58,259 nucleotides of DNA from Priapulus caudatus (Eukaryota; Priapulida; Priapulimorpha; Priapulimorphida; Priapulidae): the NCBI RefSeq assembly GCF_000485595.1, contig NW_014577838.1:75690-133948 (forward strand), read 5' to 3'. Of the stretch, positions 45,873 through 57,904 are shown piece after piece (position 1 is the first letter of the stretch; each line of letters begins with the position of its first letter). A program made the position numbers and the translations under genes. Below the pieces are notes generated by a model. It was not told where the DNA came from, made no database searches, and was given only the letters and a program-made list of their open reading frames with translations.

Positions 45873-46758
45873 TTAACTGTAAAAAATGTAACTGATACCT
45901 TTGCCATGATAGCGTCTTGACATGAAACAGTGATTCTCAAGATATGGTGTTACTACATACCAACTTCCTTGATCCGTGAATACTTCCGGCTGCGGTCGTG
46001 GCAAGAACAGGACACGCTTCTGACAGAAACTTGCAATGTCATTAGAATCATTATTAAATAATGCGATTGAACAAGAATTGACAATATTTGTTGATCGAAT
46101 GACTGCGTTTAGATGACAAATATCACGTTTCTCCTGAATACATGTGCGTATGCTGTGAGTATCAGGTTCGACATAATGTGAGTGATCCAAAGAAATGCCC
46201 AGGAACTGCTGTGAAAATTTAAAGTATGCATACATTCTAGTGGAATTTGGAAAATACACAGGAGGCCGATAAATTTCATACATGGTAAATGTCTGTTCCA
46301 GTACCCGTCCCGAATATCATTTTAGATAATCTACCAATCCCAGAAAAGATAGCCTGCTTTGAACGAGGGTGTTGATAAAGAGAATGTATATCTTCCAAAC
46401 GTGTCGATAAAGCATTAAATTTACTACGAAACCAGGTAACATGATTATTAATAATAATATTCAGATCTTTTGACAATTCCAAGCCAGCCCCATTTTGAAC
46501 CTGAGGTGCTAGAGCAAGTTGCAACAAGTGTTACTTCTTCCCCAATACAGCCATGTACTGATCAATCTGCATAATATTAATAGTGAAGGTAATTAACCAG
46601 GTACTCTGAGTTACCGCCATTTCTGCCCTCGGAACGAATACAGCGCCTGGACTTGCATGGATCTGCTGAGCCTCCGCCACTGAAAAGGCCCCCATGCTCC
46701 CTTGCAGGAACAGTACAACAAATCCCCTGTAAGTAGAAAAATAATATTGACAATTCAC
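45873..46758 (-). pseudogene. Envelope-like region, baculovirus F-protein type, incomplete
   Basis: Three consecutive minus-strand frames (46758-46531, 46527-46276, 46283-45873) give a hydrophobic leader-like start, a short basic stretch followed by a glycine-containing hydrophobic segment (about 46370-46300) in the place of the F-protein cleavage and fusion region, then a cysteine-containing ectodomain with several N-linked glycosylation sites. Frames are interrupted and no C-terminal membrane anchor is present before the sequence ends against repeat R2. Position after integrase, as in errantiviruses, supports the call. Confidence 0.6.
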
Positions 46759-46858
46759 TGAATGTCAGTATAACTACTGCAGTTGTGCGAGAGGAATCAA
46801 GTCATCTTCCTCCCACTCATCACATTTTGCTGCTGGCATCTGAGATGCTGGAACGAAT

Positions 46859-48040
46859 TTAGCGCTCCGGCTGCCTCCTGCCTGTCGCTTGAACCTTGTC
46901 CCCTTGCACGTACTTGTCCCATGCACCCTGCGGAAAAGCTGGACGCAGATTATCTACATGTACAGCATGTGTGCACCCTGACCGCACATCCTTAATAAGG
47001 AACTTAACTACCGACAGCTGCTGAACGATTAAGTAATACGGGCGCCAAAACGACGCAAGCTTCCTAGACTGTGCTGGCTTAGTCGTAGGATTAAACCAAT
47101 AAACAGAGTACCCAGGCATGAACTGCTCTTTGGCTCTTTTGTCATAGAGAACCTTATTCTTCTCTCGTGTACGCCTCTTGTTCTCCTGAAGCTGCGTGCA
47201 TGCTCAATGAAGACTGTCGAGAGCCAAAGACACTGGATCATCAGTGGACGATACCTTACGTGGCCAAAGGAATGTATCCAGCGGCATCACTGCATCCCTA
47301 CCATAGACAAGAAAGAATGGAGTGACTGATGTTCCATGAACACTCGTTCTGTAAGCGAACAGAATGGGGCCCAGCTTTGAATCCCAATCATGGTGGGAGT
47401 CCTGCAAATAGCAGCCATGCACGTTGTTCATGGTATGGTGGAACCTCTCACACTGACCATTACTTGCCGGATGATAGGGAGATGCACGGATGTGATGGAT
47501 CTTGAATTTCTTCGAGATGGCAGCTGTAAGGGATTGAATGGGATCTTGAATTATTTCTTCGAGATGGCAGCTGTAAGGGAATTACAAAACTCCAACCCAT
47601 TATCGGTCATGAAACTGAAAGCAGATGGACAACCATGTGTAGGGATGAACCTATCAAGAATGAGCCGTGCAATAGTCTCGGCCGACTTGTCTTTGACTGC
47701 GTACGCTTCAGGGTACGATGAGTAAAGATCCAAGAACGTAACTATATACCTGTTCCCACTGTCAGACACAGGTAGAGGCCTACAGTGTCAATGCAACGGT
47801 CTTCTGTTGACTATACCTCGGCACTGGGGCCATTTCTCATGGGGCCATGCACACGTCGCAGCTTACGAGCATTTGCCATCTCATGCACGCTCGAAGTGTG
47901 TCTGAATGTCGGTGAACATGTGCTACCATAGTATCGCTCGGCACGCTCAAGTAAGTCTTCTGAAAGCCCAGGTGTCCAGCATACAAATGGTCATGACACA
48001 ATGACAAAACCTGTGGAACAAGGGAATTTAGGCCCACCAC
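46859..48040 (-). pseudogene. Ty3-type integrase, broken
   Basis: An HHCC zinc-binding segment begins near 48010 (CHDH and AGHLGF) and its cysteine pair near 47850 is in another frame. The core domain follows (47769-47204) with the first acidic residue in a TFLDLYS block, the second in a TDNG block, and a GQCERFH block bearing the glutamate. A C-terminal segment (47119-46930) resembles the GPY/F module and ends with a HVDNLRP motif. A ~40-base direct duplication between the second and third acidic residues destroys the frame. Confidence 0.85.
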
Positions 48041-48439
48041 AAGTTATCGACATGAAATCCGTCATGAGTGGCTGCTCCCAGATGGAAAAGAATCCCAATC
48101 TTCTAATATGAAGTCAGCCATCTCTGCTTGAAGGGTGTTCTGCTTCTAATGTTGCAACCATGTCTCTCGCGTAAGGTCCTGCTGCCTGCAATGAAAGAAT
48201 CTGCTGTGATGAAACATAGCGCCTGTTTCAAGATATATCATTGTCACCCTCAGGTACCGCAGCCTCACCATCTTCCAACCTGTAAGATTACAGGTACAGT
48301 GAGCATGCCTGTTTTGTGTTACCTCAGAATGTGTGCGCCTTCGCTGTCAGCATGGTTCTACTGGAATATCTGTAGGAAGTCTAGTAATTGCGTCAGCTTG
48401 GACATTAAACCGCCCCCTCTTTGACCGGATGTTTAACAT

Positions 48440-49640
48440 CAAACTCCAATATCCTAACTGCCCACCTCTGCAACTTCTTGTACGGATAGACTTCGTCCTC
48501 AAGAATATACTGTAACGGTCGATGATCGGTGATAAAGTGAACTGAACCGACGAGAAAATGGCGCAACTTCTCTAAAGCATACATCAGAGCAAAACACTCC
48601 TTCTCGACTATCGGCTATCTTGCCTCACACTCAGTGCAACTGCTTGCCTTAAAGTAGAGCACCATGTGTTCCTGGTCGAGTTCATCTCGCGCATGAGTAC
48701 TGCTCCTACGGCAATAGACGACGCATCACAGTACAGCGTGAACAGTTAGATTACGATCTGCAAAGTGCAAGGATTGGCTCAGATGTCAGACATGTTTTCA
48801 GAGACTTGAAACGCCTCCTCAGCTTCAAGAGACCAACGATTCAGCCTTCTTGACAGTCACAACCGTTAAAGGCCGTGCTATAACAGCATAGTTGGTATGA
48901 ATTTGCCTATAGTACCCCTGTTAATCCGTATTAGGAATTGCGAACACCTTCCACATCCTTTGGTGGAATCATGTTACTCACGGCCTCGATCTTACCCGCG
49001 GTCAGGTTTCAGTCCCTGTGGGATATCACATGTCCAGCGTATGGCACAGAAACTGGCACATGAAGAAGCACTTCAAAGGCTTTGCCTCAGGGTTCGCAGC
49101 TCTCAACCTAGAGAAGACTTCGTCAAGATGACGCATGTGAGGTTTCAAGTCAGGCGAAAATACGATGATGTCATCGATATATACCTAGTGCACTTTTCCA
49201 AGAAGCCCTTCAAGTGCCTTAGTCTCTATCTCTTGGAACACAGCAGGAGCACAGCAGAGACCGAAACTTAAGACACGGAAGTCGTAAAGACCTCATTGTG
49301 GTGAAGGCTGTCTTTGGTGATCCTCTGGTGCAATGGAACCTGATGATACCCTGATTCTGAAGTCAAGTGTCGAGAAAAACTGCATTGCCGAGATTCTGCA
49401 AAATATCATCAATGATCGGCAGTTGCGAAGTGTCAAAATTGGTTGTTACAGCATTCAACTCGTAGCGATAATCAATACACATTTCTCCACTGCCATCACC
49501 ATTTTTGATGGAACAAGCAAACACCCACTAGACCAAGGAGATGAAGACCGAACGATGATGCCATTGTCAAGCATCTCGAAACCTGCACATGTCTTGCTGA
49601 TTTGGACTCATCCGATACGTTTTGTTTTTAACAGGACGTG
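48440..49640 (-). pseudogene. Ty3-type reverse transcriptase and RNase H, broken
   Basis: On the minus strand, near 49560-49360, the N-terminal RT block with an SPW motif, a CIDYR-like block and an LPxIDDIL block is visible. The catalytic block with YIDD sits at 49181-49170, with an in-frame stop just before it (49187-49185) and an FQ-containing block further upstream. RNase H follows (about 48760-48440) with the CDAS start and a TDH motif, separated by frame changes. Order and motifs are those of Ty3/gypsy pol. Several reading-frame breaks mark it as dead, although local indel noise may add some. Confidence 0.85.
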
Positions 49641-49874
49641 TTGTACCTGTACTCAATACGAAACTCAATGAGATTTGTTAACCAAGCTCCTGGTCAGTAT
49701 TCGCAAACACGTCATGATTGCGTGACAAGGTGCCATATAGACATTCTCTCTGTGCTTCATCTGTCACATGCTTTGTGAGCGTGGGAAAATTACACTGATC
49801 TGTGCGTGCGTTGATAACCCTAGCCTCTATATTACTGAACCTACCCTAGTCTCATCTGCAGCAACAGTAACCAC

Positions 49875-50205
49875 TTGTAGCCAGCAGCAGCATTAAGAGT
49901 TAGCATCATCATCAACAGCAACACAGCAGCAGCAGCAGTAGCATCATCATCAGCAGCAGCATCATCATCATCATCAGCAACAACAGCAGAGCAGCAATAG
50001 CATCGCCAGCATCAGTAGTAGCAGCAACAGCAGCAACAGCCTCATTCATCATCATCATCATCATTATTAGAAACAATAACAGCAGCCGTAGCATCGTGAG
50101 CGTCCGCAGCAGCATCATCATCATCATCATCATTATTATTAGCAATAACGAACAGCGCCATAGCATCGTCAGCATCAGCAGCCAGCAGCAGCATCATCAG
50201 CATCT
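49875..50205. repeat. CAG/CAT trinucleotide-rich region
   Basis: Interrupted arrays of GCAGCAGCA and ATCATCATC. Poly-residue frames on both strands are artefacts. Confidence 0.85.
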
Positions 50206-50209
50206 ATTT

Positions 50210-51660
50210 AGCAACATAGATTCGTCGGCAGGCTGCAATGTGGAGCAGGTCCAGCAGAACGTCTTCTCCTGGTGCAACACAGAAGCACCTGTCGGTCAGA
50301 AACTAAACAGTAATAGAATATCAGACACAGCTGCATGTGCATTCATGCGAACAATGGAACAATCAGCGATGGCGCGCCTGATCGGCTGTGCGTTGAACCG
50401 TAGAGGTTCTCGCGCGCACCCATGGCTCTCTTGCGCTCACCAGAACAGCATTTCTAGTAGTCTCGCTAGCTGCATTGTCCCCTTCCGCATTGCCCGGTAA
50501 AGTGTGAAGCACTCCTAAGACAGCATCGCGGTGGAATTGTAAACAGAACCTGTGTGAGAAATGGCAATCGAACATGTAACAATATGATGTTTTATAACTA
50601 TACCGACATCGTTACTAAACGTAACTGGGGACCGCTAGAAATAACATCTGCCTGCGCTTTGATGACCTCTCTTAACTCTCGAATCTCTGGTCGAGAGCTA
50701 TCTAGCGCGCGCATCGAACGAATCGACCTCCATGGGCTCATCGAACTGCCCCTAGCCTGCGCGTAACCCTGGTGTGATTGCCGACGAAAAGACAAATCCG
50801 CCTCGATACGAGCATCGGCCGTAGCTATCTCGCACTCACCTCCAACGTCGACGCTGACGTGCAATAAGCATTCGTTGTGTGGGAACATCTCTGCATGCAT
50901 CAATATACGTCTCCACAAGTCTTCGCCTTGCATTAACATATTGTCGAGGGTAACCTCAGGATACGCTGTACTTGGCCATCTTCTAGCAGACGGTCAGCGC
51001 ATGCGCCGCGTGTCTCCCGCGGGCAATTGCCGTTAAACTGCTTCATCTCCTGCGGCTGCGTCGCTCCGTAGTGTGAGCGGAAACGTGCCGAATAAGTGGG
51101 TACAACGCACTCACGTTATCTCAGGATTACTGCAATCTGACGCCGCCAAAAATCAGCACAGCACCACCGACAGTAGAAACCGGAAAGTACGAAGCGATAA
51201 ACGTAATGCTAACTCTAATTGCGCTAATTCCAGAACGCTCCCACGAACGCTAAAAGTGCAGCATACGCCATTTCCCTGGTTAAACCTCGGACAGAGCTAC
51301 GGAGTTCAGACCTGGCGCAACCCGTACTAAGCCCTGCTTCTAGAACTTAACGCTTCGATTAGACGGGACGAGCGCTTGCCGAGAAAAGGTTGCTATATCT
51401 CTACTTTGGACTGAGCATGTTTATAATTACTAGTTAGTTGATTACTAATTATTGATTAGTGTTACTATTAGTGCGCGCGATCAATTAGGCACGATCGTGA
51501 GCCACAGACAATGCAATTTACAATGTATGCGACCATATAGCACTTACAAGAATGAACATTCTCTGCTTGAGTTTTTAGCCGCGTCGAGATGCCTGACATT
51601 GGCCGTAGAATCGAATATGTGTAGTACCTTGCAACCGCGTTGCTTGCCAAAACCCGAGTC
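50210..51660 (-). other. Expected gag region, no domain recognised
   Basis: Moderately GC-rich, with short open frames on both strands. On the minus strand a 113-codon frame (50939-50598) is the longest. Position between the primer site and pol suggests gag, but I see no capsid or zinc-knuckle motif. Confidence 0.3.
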
Positions 51661-51663
51661 GAA

Positions 51664-51680
51664 CTGTTCACGGCGCCAAA
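51664..51680 (-). other. Primer-binding-site-like sequence of the Ty3 element
   Basis: The minus strand reads TTTGGCGCCGTGAACAG. TGGCGCC...GAACAG resembles the tRNA 3'-end complement used for priming by many retroelements. It lies three bases inside a CTACA that could end the LTR. Confidence 0.5.
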
Positions 51681-51683
51681 CAA

Positions 51684-52700
51684 TGTAGCGGTTGAATTAC
51701 ACCAGAATTTTGAATGAAATATATTTAGATGCTAAAAGAATCAAAGATGAACGTATTAATTTTTCTGTGTTTCACTAAAAGAATATGTTGTTTTAGCAAT
51801 GAATACAACGGTTCGTAATGGTACGCGGTAACATCCAGAATGCCAGAACTGAACTCACGCATCCTTTCTTCAAATTGTTATTTATATGCAAACATCTGTA
51901 AACCACGCTTACATTGATAATTTGTAGAATGGTAGTAATCTGGCTTGCGATGGATGCCATTCATCCATTCATTAACAATACAGCATTCACAATTCTAAAC
52001 TCTTAAACTGATATATGACGATTTTTGCTCAGAAAAATAGTATATAGCTGATATAGTCTCACCTGACAGCGCGAAATATCACTGGTACACAACATTAAAA
52101 AACTAAAGGATTTTATGCAGTTATATATAGAAAATTGGACATGACACACATCGTAAGCAGGCTAATGCGATTTTATGTATTCGCGATAATGGCGCGATTT
52201 TGTTAAACTTGTAAATTGTCAGTGACTAATTGAAAACAGTTGCATTTGAGAGAGACTCTACCATAGGATATCATAATAACAACGTTTAGACTGAACATAA
52301 ACGTTGCTTATTATGATGATTTATGGACTTTACTATGTCTACTGGACAGAATAGGCGGCGCCGCGCTACAGCTAGTCTGACAAGGAGCTACATATAACAA
52401 GCGAGAGAAAGCGGATGGTCAGTGTACCTGTGGACGCCCCAGGCGGCCATTTTGGATCGGAAGTTCTGGATCAGCGCTTGCATTGTGTAGTGTGTTGCAC
52501 TGTGTGTGCGACTGGGGTACGCACTGCACTGCACTGCACTGCGCATTGTGTAGAATTCTAGAAGCATTACATACTTATTTTTTTATTAATTAATCATGTA
52601 TCGGTCACAGGGGTAATTTTACAAAAGGCATTAGTGTATTTATACTCAGACCTAGGACATTACATAATACACGGCTTACGCACTAATAATATATATATAC
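51684..52700. other. Possible LTR then non-coding DNA
   Basis: 51684 onward (TGTAGCGGTTGAATTACACC) is the likely start of the Ty3 LTR in plus-strand orientation. Its far end is not resolved. 52440-52560 carries GGCGGCCATTTTGGATCGGA and a (GCACT)n run, promoter-like but without a following gene. Confidence 0.35.
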
Positions 52701-52714
52701 AAAATCACACCTGA

Positions 52715-53060
52715 CGATCATCTCCTCTCCCTTTCCTTCGTCACTTTCTCCCTATCGTCCTATCTTCTCCATGCCACCACATCTGTCCCATTACCACCCC
52801 TTCCCATTCCTCCACATCACCTCCTTTTCTCCATTTTCCTCCTCCCTCCGACTACCTTCTCCCCAACGTCTATTTCTCTCTCCTCTCTCTCCTCCTTCTC
52901 CTTCCTTACCTCCCTCCATCATCTTTCTTCTCCCTTTTTCATACAGTTTCTCCCGTCCATACATTACTCCTCCTCAACCATCCTCTTCTTTTTACCTCTC
53001 TCATCCTCCACCTTCTTCATTACCTCCCCTCCTCTACCTCCCTCTCCATGCCTTAACCTG
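52715..53060. repeat. Polypyrimidine tract of about 340 bases
   Basis: Almost pure C/T on the plus strand (CTCCTCTCCCTTTCCTTC, CTCTCTCCTCTCTCTCC). The proline/serine-rich frame across it is an artefact of composition. Such tracts can form triplex DNA. Confidence 0.8.
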
Positions 53061-53685
53061 TGCTACATTATAATCAACGATTGTGATTATAGCTATTACA
53101 ACTTACAATCTTATCCGGTTTATACACTAAAAACAAGTTAGAAAGCGAAAGTACACGAGTTAACACTTTTTTCATGTACTTACAACTATGGCATGACGCA
53201 CTTGAACAGGAAAACACATCTTATACAACGCTCCCACACAATGACAAATCTCACACTGTCATAATGAATCGACTTGTTGAATGCCTAATACTATACAACT
53301 TACTTTATCACAAGTACCTAGCTCTTACACTACTACAATATTTATCGATTACAACAACTACTATTAAATAGCTTAACAATAGTACGTATTACCCGTGTTC
53401 TGCTTTGCCTGACTGTTCACAGCATTCTGTCAGAATTACACACTCACATCTCACGAACTCGTACCCTCTGCACACTTCAACGTACAAAACATATATACGA
53501 ATATAATTAGCATCGAACTACGTATATAGACATTCGCCCGCGCAACAGCGCTACACAGCCTTTGACGTTACGACGGATACTCTGCAACTAGGTTAGAATC
53601 CGGCTACGAAAACGGCTTTGACCCCGAATCCAGGTATCGCAGCACCTTGTTTGTGGAAGCAGAAATCCCAATCTAATGTAGTCCA
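53061..53685. other. No recognisable gene
   Basis: AT-rich sequence without coding character. Confidence 0.4.
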
Positions 53686-53689
53686 AAAC

Positions 53690-54215
53690 CAGAAAGTAGG
53701 AAGCTGCACCAGGTCTGAACACTGCTAACACTTTTGTTGTTAAAGTGCAGAAGATTAGTACAGGAAAGAGTTGCCAAGCGGTGGGTGAGTAACAGCGCAT
53801 CTCATACACGAATAGCAAGACTAGCAAAATTAATCTACTGCAGGTACAAACCAGGTAGATGATTAAACTCCGGGGTTGCTGGAACATGCGATAAAATATT
53901 TGTGGTAGGTTAAGTGCTGCAGAAAAATAGATACAGGGAAAGAGTTGGCAAGAAGTGTGGGTGGACAGTCCAGCTAGCATCTATTACACAATAGCAAGCT
54001 AACAGAACATCATCGATGCGTCAAACCAGGTAGCTATTTAACTCACCAGGGTTCCTGAACACTGCATACAAAGATTTGGTAGTTAAGTGCTCAGAAATTA
54101 GTACAGGGGAAAGAGTTGGCAAGGTATAGACCATGTGTGAGGCTGAGCAGCTCTATTACCGAATAGCAAGACTACAGAAAATCCAATCTGAATGGCAGTC
54201 ACACCAGGTCAAGTA
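53690..54215. repeat. ~185-bp tandem repeat, three diverged units
   Basis: Each unit has CCAGGT, CTGAACACTGC, TTAAGTGCAGAA, TTAGTACAGG, GAAAGAGTTGGCAAG and CGAATAGCAAGACTA in the same order. Single-base insertions and losses between units resemble sequencing noise. Confidence 0.7.
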
Positions 54216-54974
54216 GAGAAGCTCACTGCATAGGCTGTAATATTCGTGTCATATAACTATTTGCACACGACTTCCTTACATCAACAATGCGAGCTCAATC
54301 CAGTATGTTACAGCCGCGTTTGCATTCGTGTGTTCTTGTCACCACAAAACGGCACAACCTTTCAGATGATTCTAATTGGTGATATTGCTAACCCTTTACT
54401 GCGCAGTTAGCGCAGATTGCCTGTAATCATATATTTTCATTTGTTATTAATAACTTCGTGAAACGACTTGTGCAGAGTGTCAAGCTGATATTTCGCCCAG
54501 GCTTCATCATCTACAATGACTAATTTATATATGATTCTCTCGGTGTGTCATCTCTGCTTTCTATGAATATATATAGTACTAACTAGTGCCAATATATAAT
54601 ATAATATCTAATATTTTAAAACAAATATATAGCGTTGTGAATTCTACATGCGCAAAGAATGTTTTGAGTATTAGTACTGCGAGATAAGGAATAACCAACT
54701 GTAACTAAAGTACATAGCGCATCATTGGGGCACACCTATTTGTTTCTTCATGATGTGTGTGTGTGTGTGCGTGTGTGCGTGTTCGTCTCAGGAGCTAGCA
54801 AGTGTTGTGCGTCGTGTGTGAACGTGTTTACTCACATCGCTTAGTGCCTTGTCTGCTGGCTGGTACCAGCACACACATACGGTTCGCTCCGTTAGTTGAG
54901 CCATATGGAAAGTTGCTTCGTGTCGTTGCCAGCTGTCGCGAACTAACAGCTACGTAATCAATATACGGACATAG
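54216..54974. other. No recognisable gene
   Basis: AT-rich with a TG microsatellite at 54752-54780. Confidence 0.4.
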
Positions 54975-55065
54975 ACGCCTACATAATCGCTATCGGAGCT
55001 TACGGCTTAAAACTCGAGTTAGCTAAACTCGAGTTAAATTTCGTTGAGTAGACAAGGCTTATAGA
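54975..55065. repeat. Inverse copy of the AACTCGAGTT repeat end
   Basis: CTACATAATCGCTA, AAAACTCGAGTTAGCTAAAC, TCGAGTTAAATTTCGTTGAG and TAGACAAGGCTT are the complement of the sequence at 22492-22580. Confidence 0.5.
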
Positions 55066-56555
55066 CAGTAATATATGGCATGGCAAACCTCTCTTTTTAG
55101 CCTCATCTGGACATAGTCAGATGCAGCCTTGATAGAATCGCTTGATCGTCCGTCCGTGCGGTCGGCGTCGTCCGCCGTCCGTCCGGTGCCGTCAACAGTT
55201 GGGCACAAATCTTAACCGCTCGACGTCACGTTCACGATATTCGGACGTCGGGGGCGGATCGTCAAAACGAGTTGGGCTGTCGAAGCTGGGGGTCAGAAGC
55301 GTCAAAGGTTCAAGACGGTGAACAAGGAAGGGGGAACATTCACTCCTTAACTTAAGGTATAGGGAGCGAAAGTGCAGACATTGCGGCACAAAATCTAAAC
55401 GGCTCGACTAGGCTCGTGGATAGTCGCGGTGTTATAGCATCATGGATAGGAAAGCCATCACTGTGCCGAATATTGGAGTCACAGGTCAAAGGTCAATGGG
55501 CACAGGGGCAGATTTTAGACATTTTCTGAGGGACATGGTTCTGAACGCGAGCGATTGAAAAACTTTTTTGTTTCAGCGGTGACCTAGCATTTTTATGGCT
55601 TTATTTGAAAGGACCATGAAATGTCCCTTCTGCTTGACATGCGCAAGATAAGAGTGTCGGATAACCTTTTGACCCTCAAGAGGAGGGTAAACATGGATTT
55701 GTTCACTGCTCAACAAAGGCACTGAACTGCTTTTGCTATATTAGAGCCGATTACCTGTGTCAGATGCTTGAGGCGTACAGTTGCACGAGTTTAATTGCAA
55801 AGTGAAAGTTTAGGAGTTGAACAAGTTTACCTCCTTAAATCATAATGATTTCTCTAAAGACGTGTTTGTGTATAGCCCACCCTGCATTAGGCTGAAGGAC
55901 TGAATGATGAATCATGTGAAGCTCACGATGCAAAAACCCAGGCAGCCATGGCCTGCGCACGCCTTCTTATCGATAATTGTTGCTTGCCAACCTGCTAGCA
56001 CCTGTTGACTCCACCAGCTGAGCAACTTGCTGGAATATACTTACTTGGATTTTCTAGCCTGCACCTTACTGTACGATTTCAGAACAGATGCCATCTTTGA
56101 TTTATTATTACAATTGCACGCCGCCATCTCGCAGGCAACTATAGGCCTAGTTTAAATTAGATTTATTCTCATGTACAACTTTTGTTAACGAATAAATAAT
56201 AACTAGCTACCATTATTAATATACTATTTAATATTTCTTTCATTCTTTAATTTAACTATGATATCATGTAGCTATGGGCCGTGCGTATCCATTTACAGTT
56301 GTGCCGAACATAAGTGTTACCTAAGAAATATTAGGAGACACTATATATTATGATTTCTACGACTGTTACACTCACGGGATAGGAATGAAAGCTTATTAGC
56401 GGGGCATGTAAAAGGCCATCATCGCTGGGTTTTATTTTTTAATATAATAAGAGAGAGAGCAGAAAGTCTAAGATAAAGAGAGAAGAGAGTCAGTAAATTG
56501 AGACGCGGGACAGGAAACCGGTGATACGCGTTGTGTATTGCCGAGCGGGAAACGG
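55066..56555. other. No recognisable gene
   Basis: 55140-55200 is rich in CCGTCCGT words and could belong to a dispersed repeat. The remainder is AT-rich without coding features. Confidence 0.4.
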
Positions 56556-56559
56556 GGTA

Positions 56560-56760
56560 CAATTATGGTCGTGCGAGATGTTGTGCAAGGGGATGGGAGG
56601 TTGGGAGGCCGGGGGAGGGAGGTCGAAGGTAGGGGGAGGGAGATGGGAGTAAGCGGGGGAAGTGCAGAGGCAAGAGGAGTGAAGTGGGAGGCAGGCGGGA
56701 GGGAGGTAGGCGACGCAAAGTGGGGAGGGAGTGCGAGAGAGAAGGGACTTCGCCCGCCCC
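56560..56760. repeat. G-rich purine tract with G-quadruplex potential
   Basis: Multiple runs of three or more G (GGGGATGGGAGGTTGGGAGG, CCGGGGGAGGGAGG, GGGGGAGGGAGATGGGAG). Frames on both strands are compositional. Confidence 0.75.
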
Positions 56761-57063
56761 CTTCTAATTAAACTTGGAGATCCCATGCCTCATATGTTGA
56801 CAATCTTTTATAGATAGCATTAGAAATAGATAGCTGTGAATCTATGACACAATTCGAACGTGAAAGGCAAGTTCATTTATATAAAATAAAACCAAAATCG
56901 CAATGGGGGGAGTAGTGAGCGTGTGCCTCCTTAACAATGATGTGTACGCAAACTGCGTATCTGCATAAATCTGCCGCCTAACAAATGTGTCACTACGCAC
57001 GACTGAAGTTTATCAACCGTAGACAACAGCTAGATAGAGCTCAGCCGCTCTGCCGGCTCTTTG

Positions 57064-57533
57064 TTAATCTTCTGTGATTTTGAGTAGATGTTCGCTAGCG
57101 AAATTAATTGAGCAGCCTTCTCCTCTTCCTCCTTCTTCCTCTTCTTCTACTTCCTCTTCTTCTAGTTCTTCTTCTATTCCGGATTCTGCCGTGGGTTGGT
57201 CTTTTCTTTGATAATTGTGCGTTTCGCATCTGTAAAATGTATATAGCATTCAACATATAGTGTGAAATCTCTATCTATACATAAGTTAATAATTAAATCT
57301 CTAGTGTTCAATTCCATTCAAACTTTAGCACATTATAATTATAGATAGAATGTTAGTAGGAAATTGCTTTTTATTTATGATATAATACATTTTATTAATA
57401 TTATATTAGAATTAGAATCAAGATAAAAAAAGAAACAAACACGATGTAGGACGTTTAGCGGAGGTGCTCTTCGAGGCATCCAATTTTCTTTTCTTTGCTT
57501 TCCTTGTATTTGTCAGCATTTTCGGCGGGTTAA
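57064..57533 (-). CDS. Possible small two-exon gene, basic start and acidic tail
   Basis: A candidate first exon starts at an ATG near 57519 (MLTNTRKAKKRKLDASKSTS, an NLS-like basic stretch). After an ATTTTACAG acceptor at about 57237, a second exon reads CETHNYQRKDQPTAESGIEE, a glutamate-rich run, and a stop at 57064. Phases match only if a weak GTGTTT donor is used. The glutamate run comes from a (TTC/TCC)n tract, so this may be chance. I do not recognise the protein. Confidence 0.25.
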
Positions 57534-57904
57534 TCAAATAAATGAGACTGAAACAACTAAAATTGCTAACGTCTAACGCAAATAGCACCAATTTAAATGC
57601 CACAGATGCAGTACTTAGCAGGCAGTATTGCATCAATTCATAACATATATATCACACAGCATTGCGTATAGTTACACTACAAGCCTTGCACTTTGCGGGC
57701 ACCCATACATCCCCCTGATTTCGGTATTGCGATCGCCTCATATATGACTGCCACTCATTTTCCTATCATGATTAGGCAGAAATCTTAATGGCAATCTGTT
57801 TCCTTTCTCGCTGCAGTTAGAGTGCAATTAGGTGCATGCCATCCAGTATTATGAAATACCTGCAGCCTGCAGGTAAAACTAGTAACCATATTTTTCAGTA
57901 CTAA

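Larger units (their letters stand above)
45873..51683 (-). mobile_element. Degenerate Ty3/gypsy retroelement with envelope region (errantivirus-like)
   Basis: Read on the minus strand: a primer-binding-site-like sequence (51680-51664), unidentified gag-region DNA, reverse transcriptase, RNase H, integrase and a GPY/F-like tail, then an envelope region. The left LTR would start at the TGTAG at 51684 (plus strand), but its outer end is not resolved and I see no matching right LTR: repeat R2 abuts the 3' end at 45840. Stops and frameshifts interrupt pol, and a 40-base tandem duplication lies in the integrase (47499-47577). The element cannot make full-length proteins. Confidence 0.8.

Noticed and set aside
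49912-50175. Poly-leucine/methionine frame
   Set aside because: Trinucleotide repeat translated on the minus strand.
52771-53073. Proline/serine-rich 100-codon frame
   Set aside because: Arises from the C/T tract, which lacks stop codons by composition.
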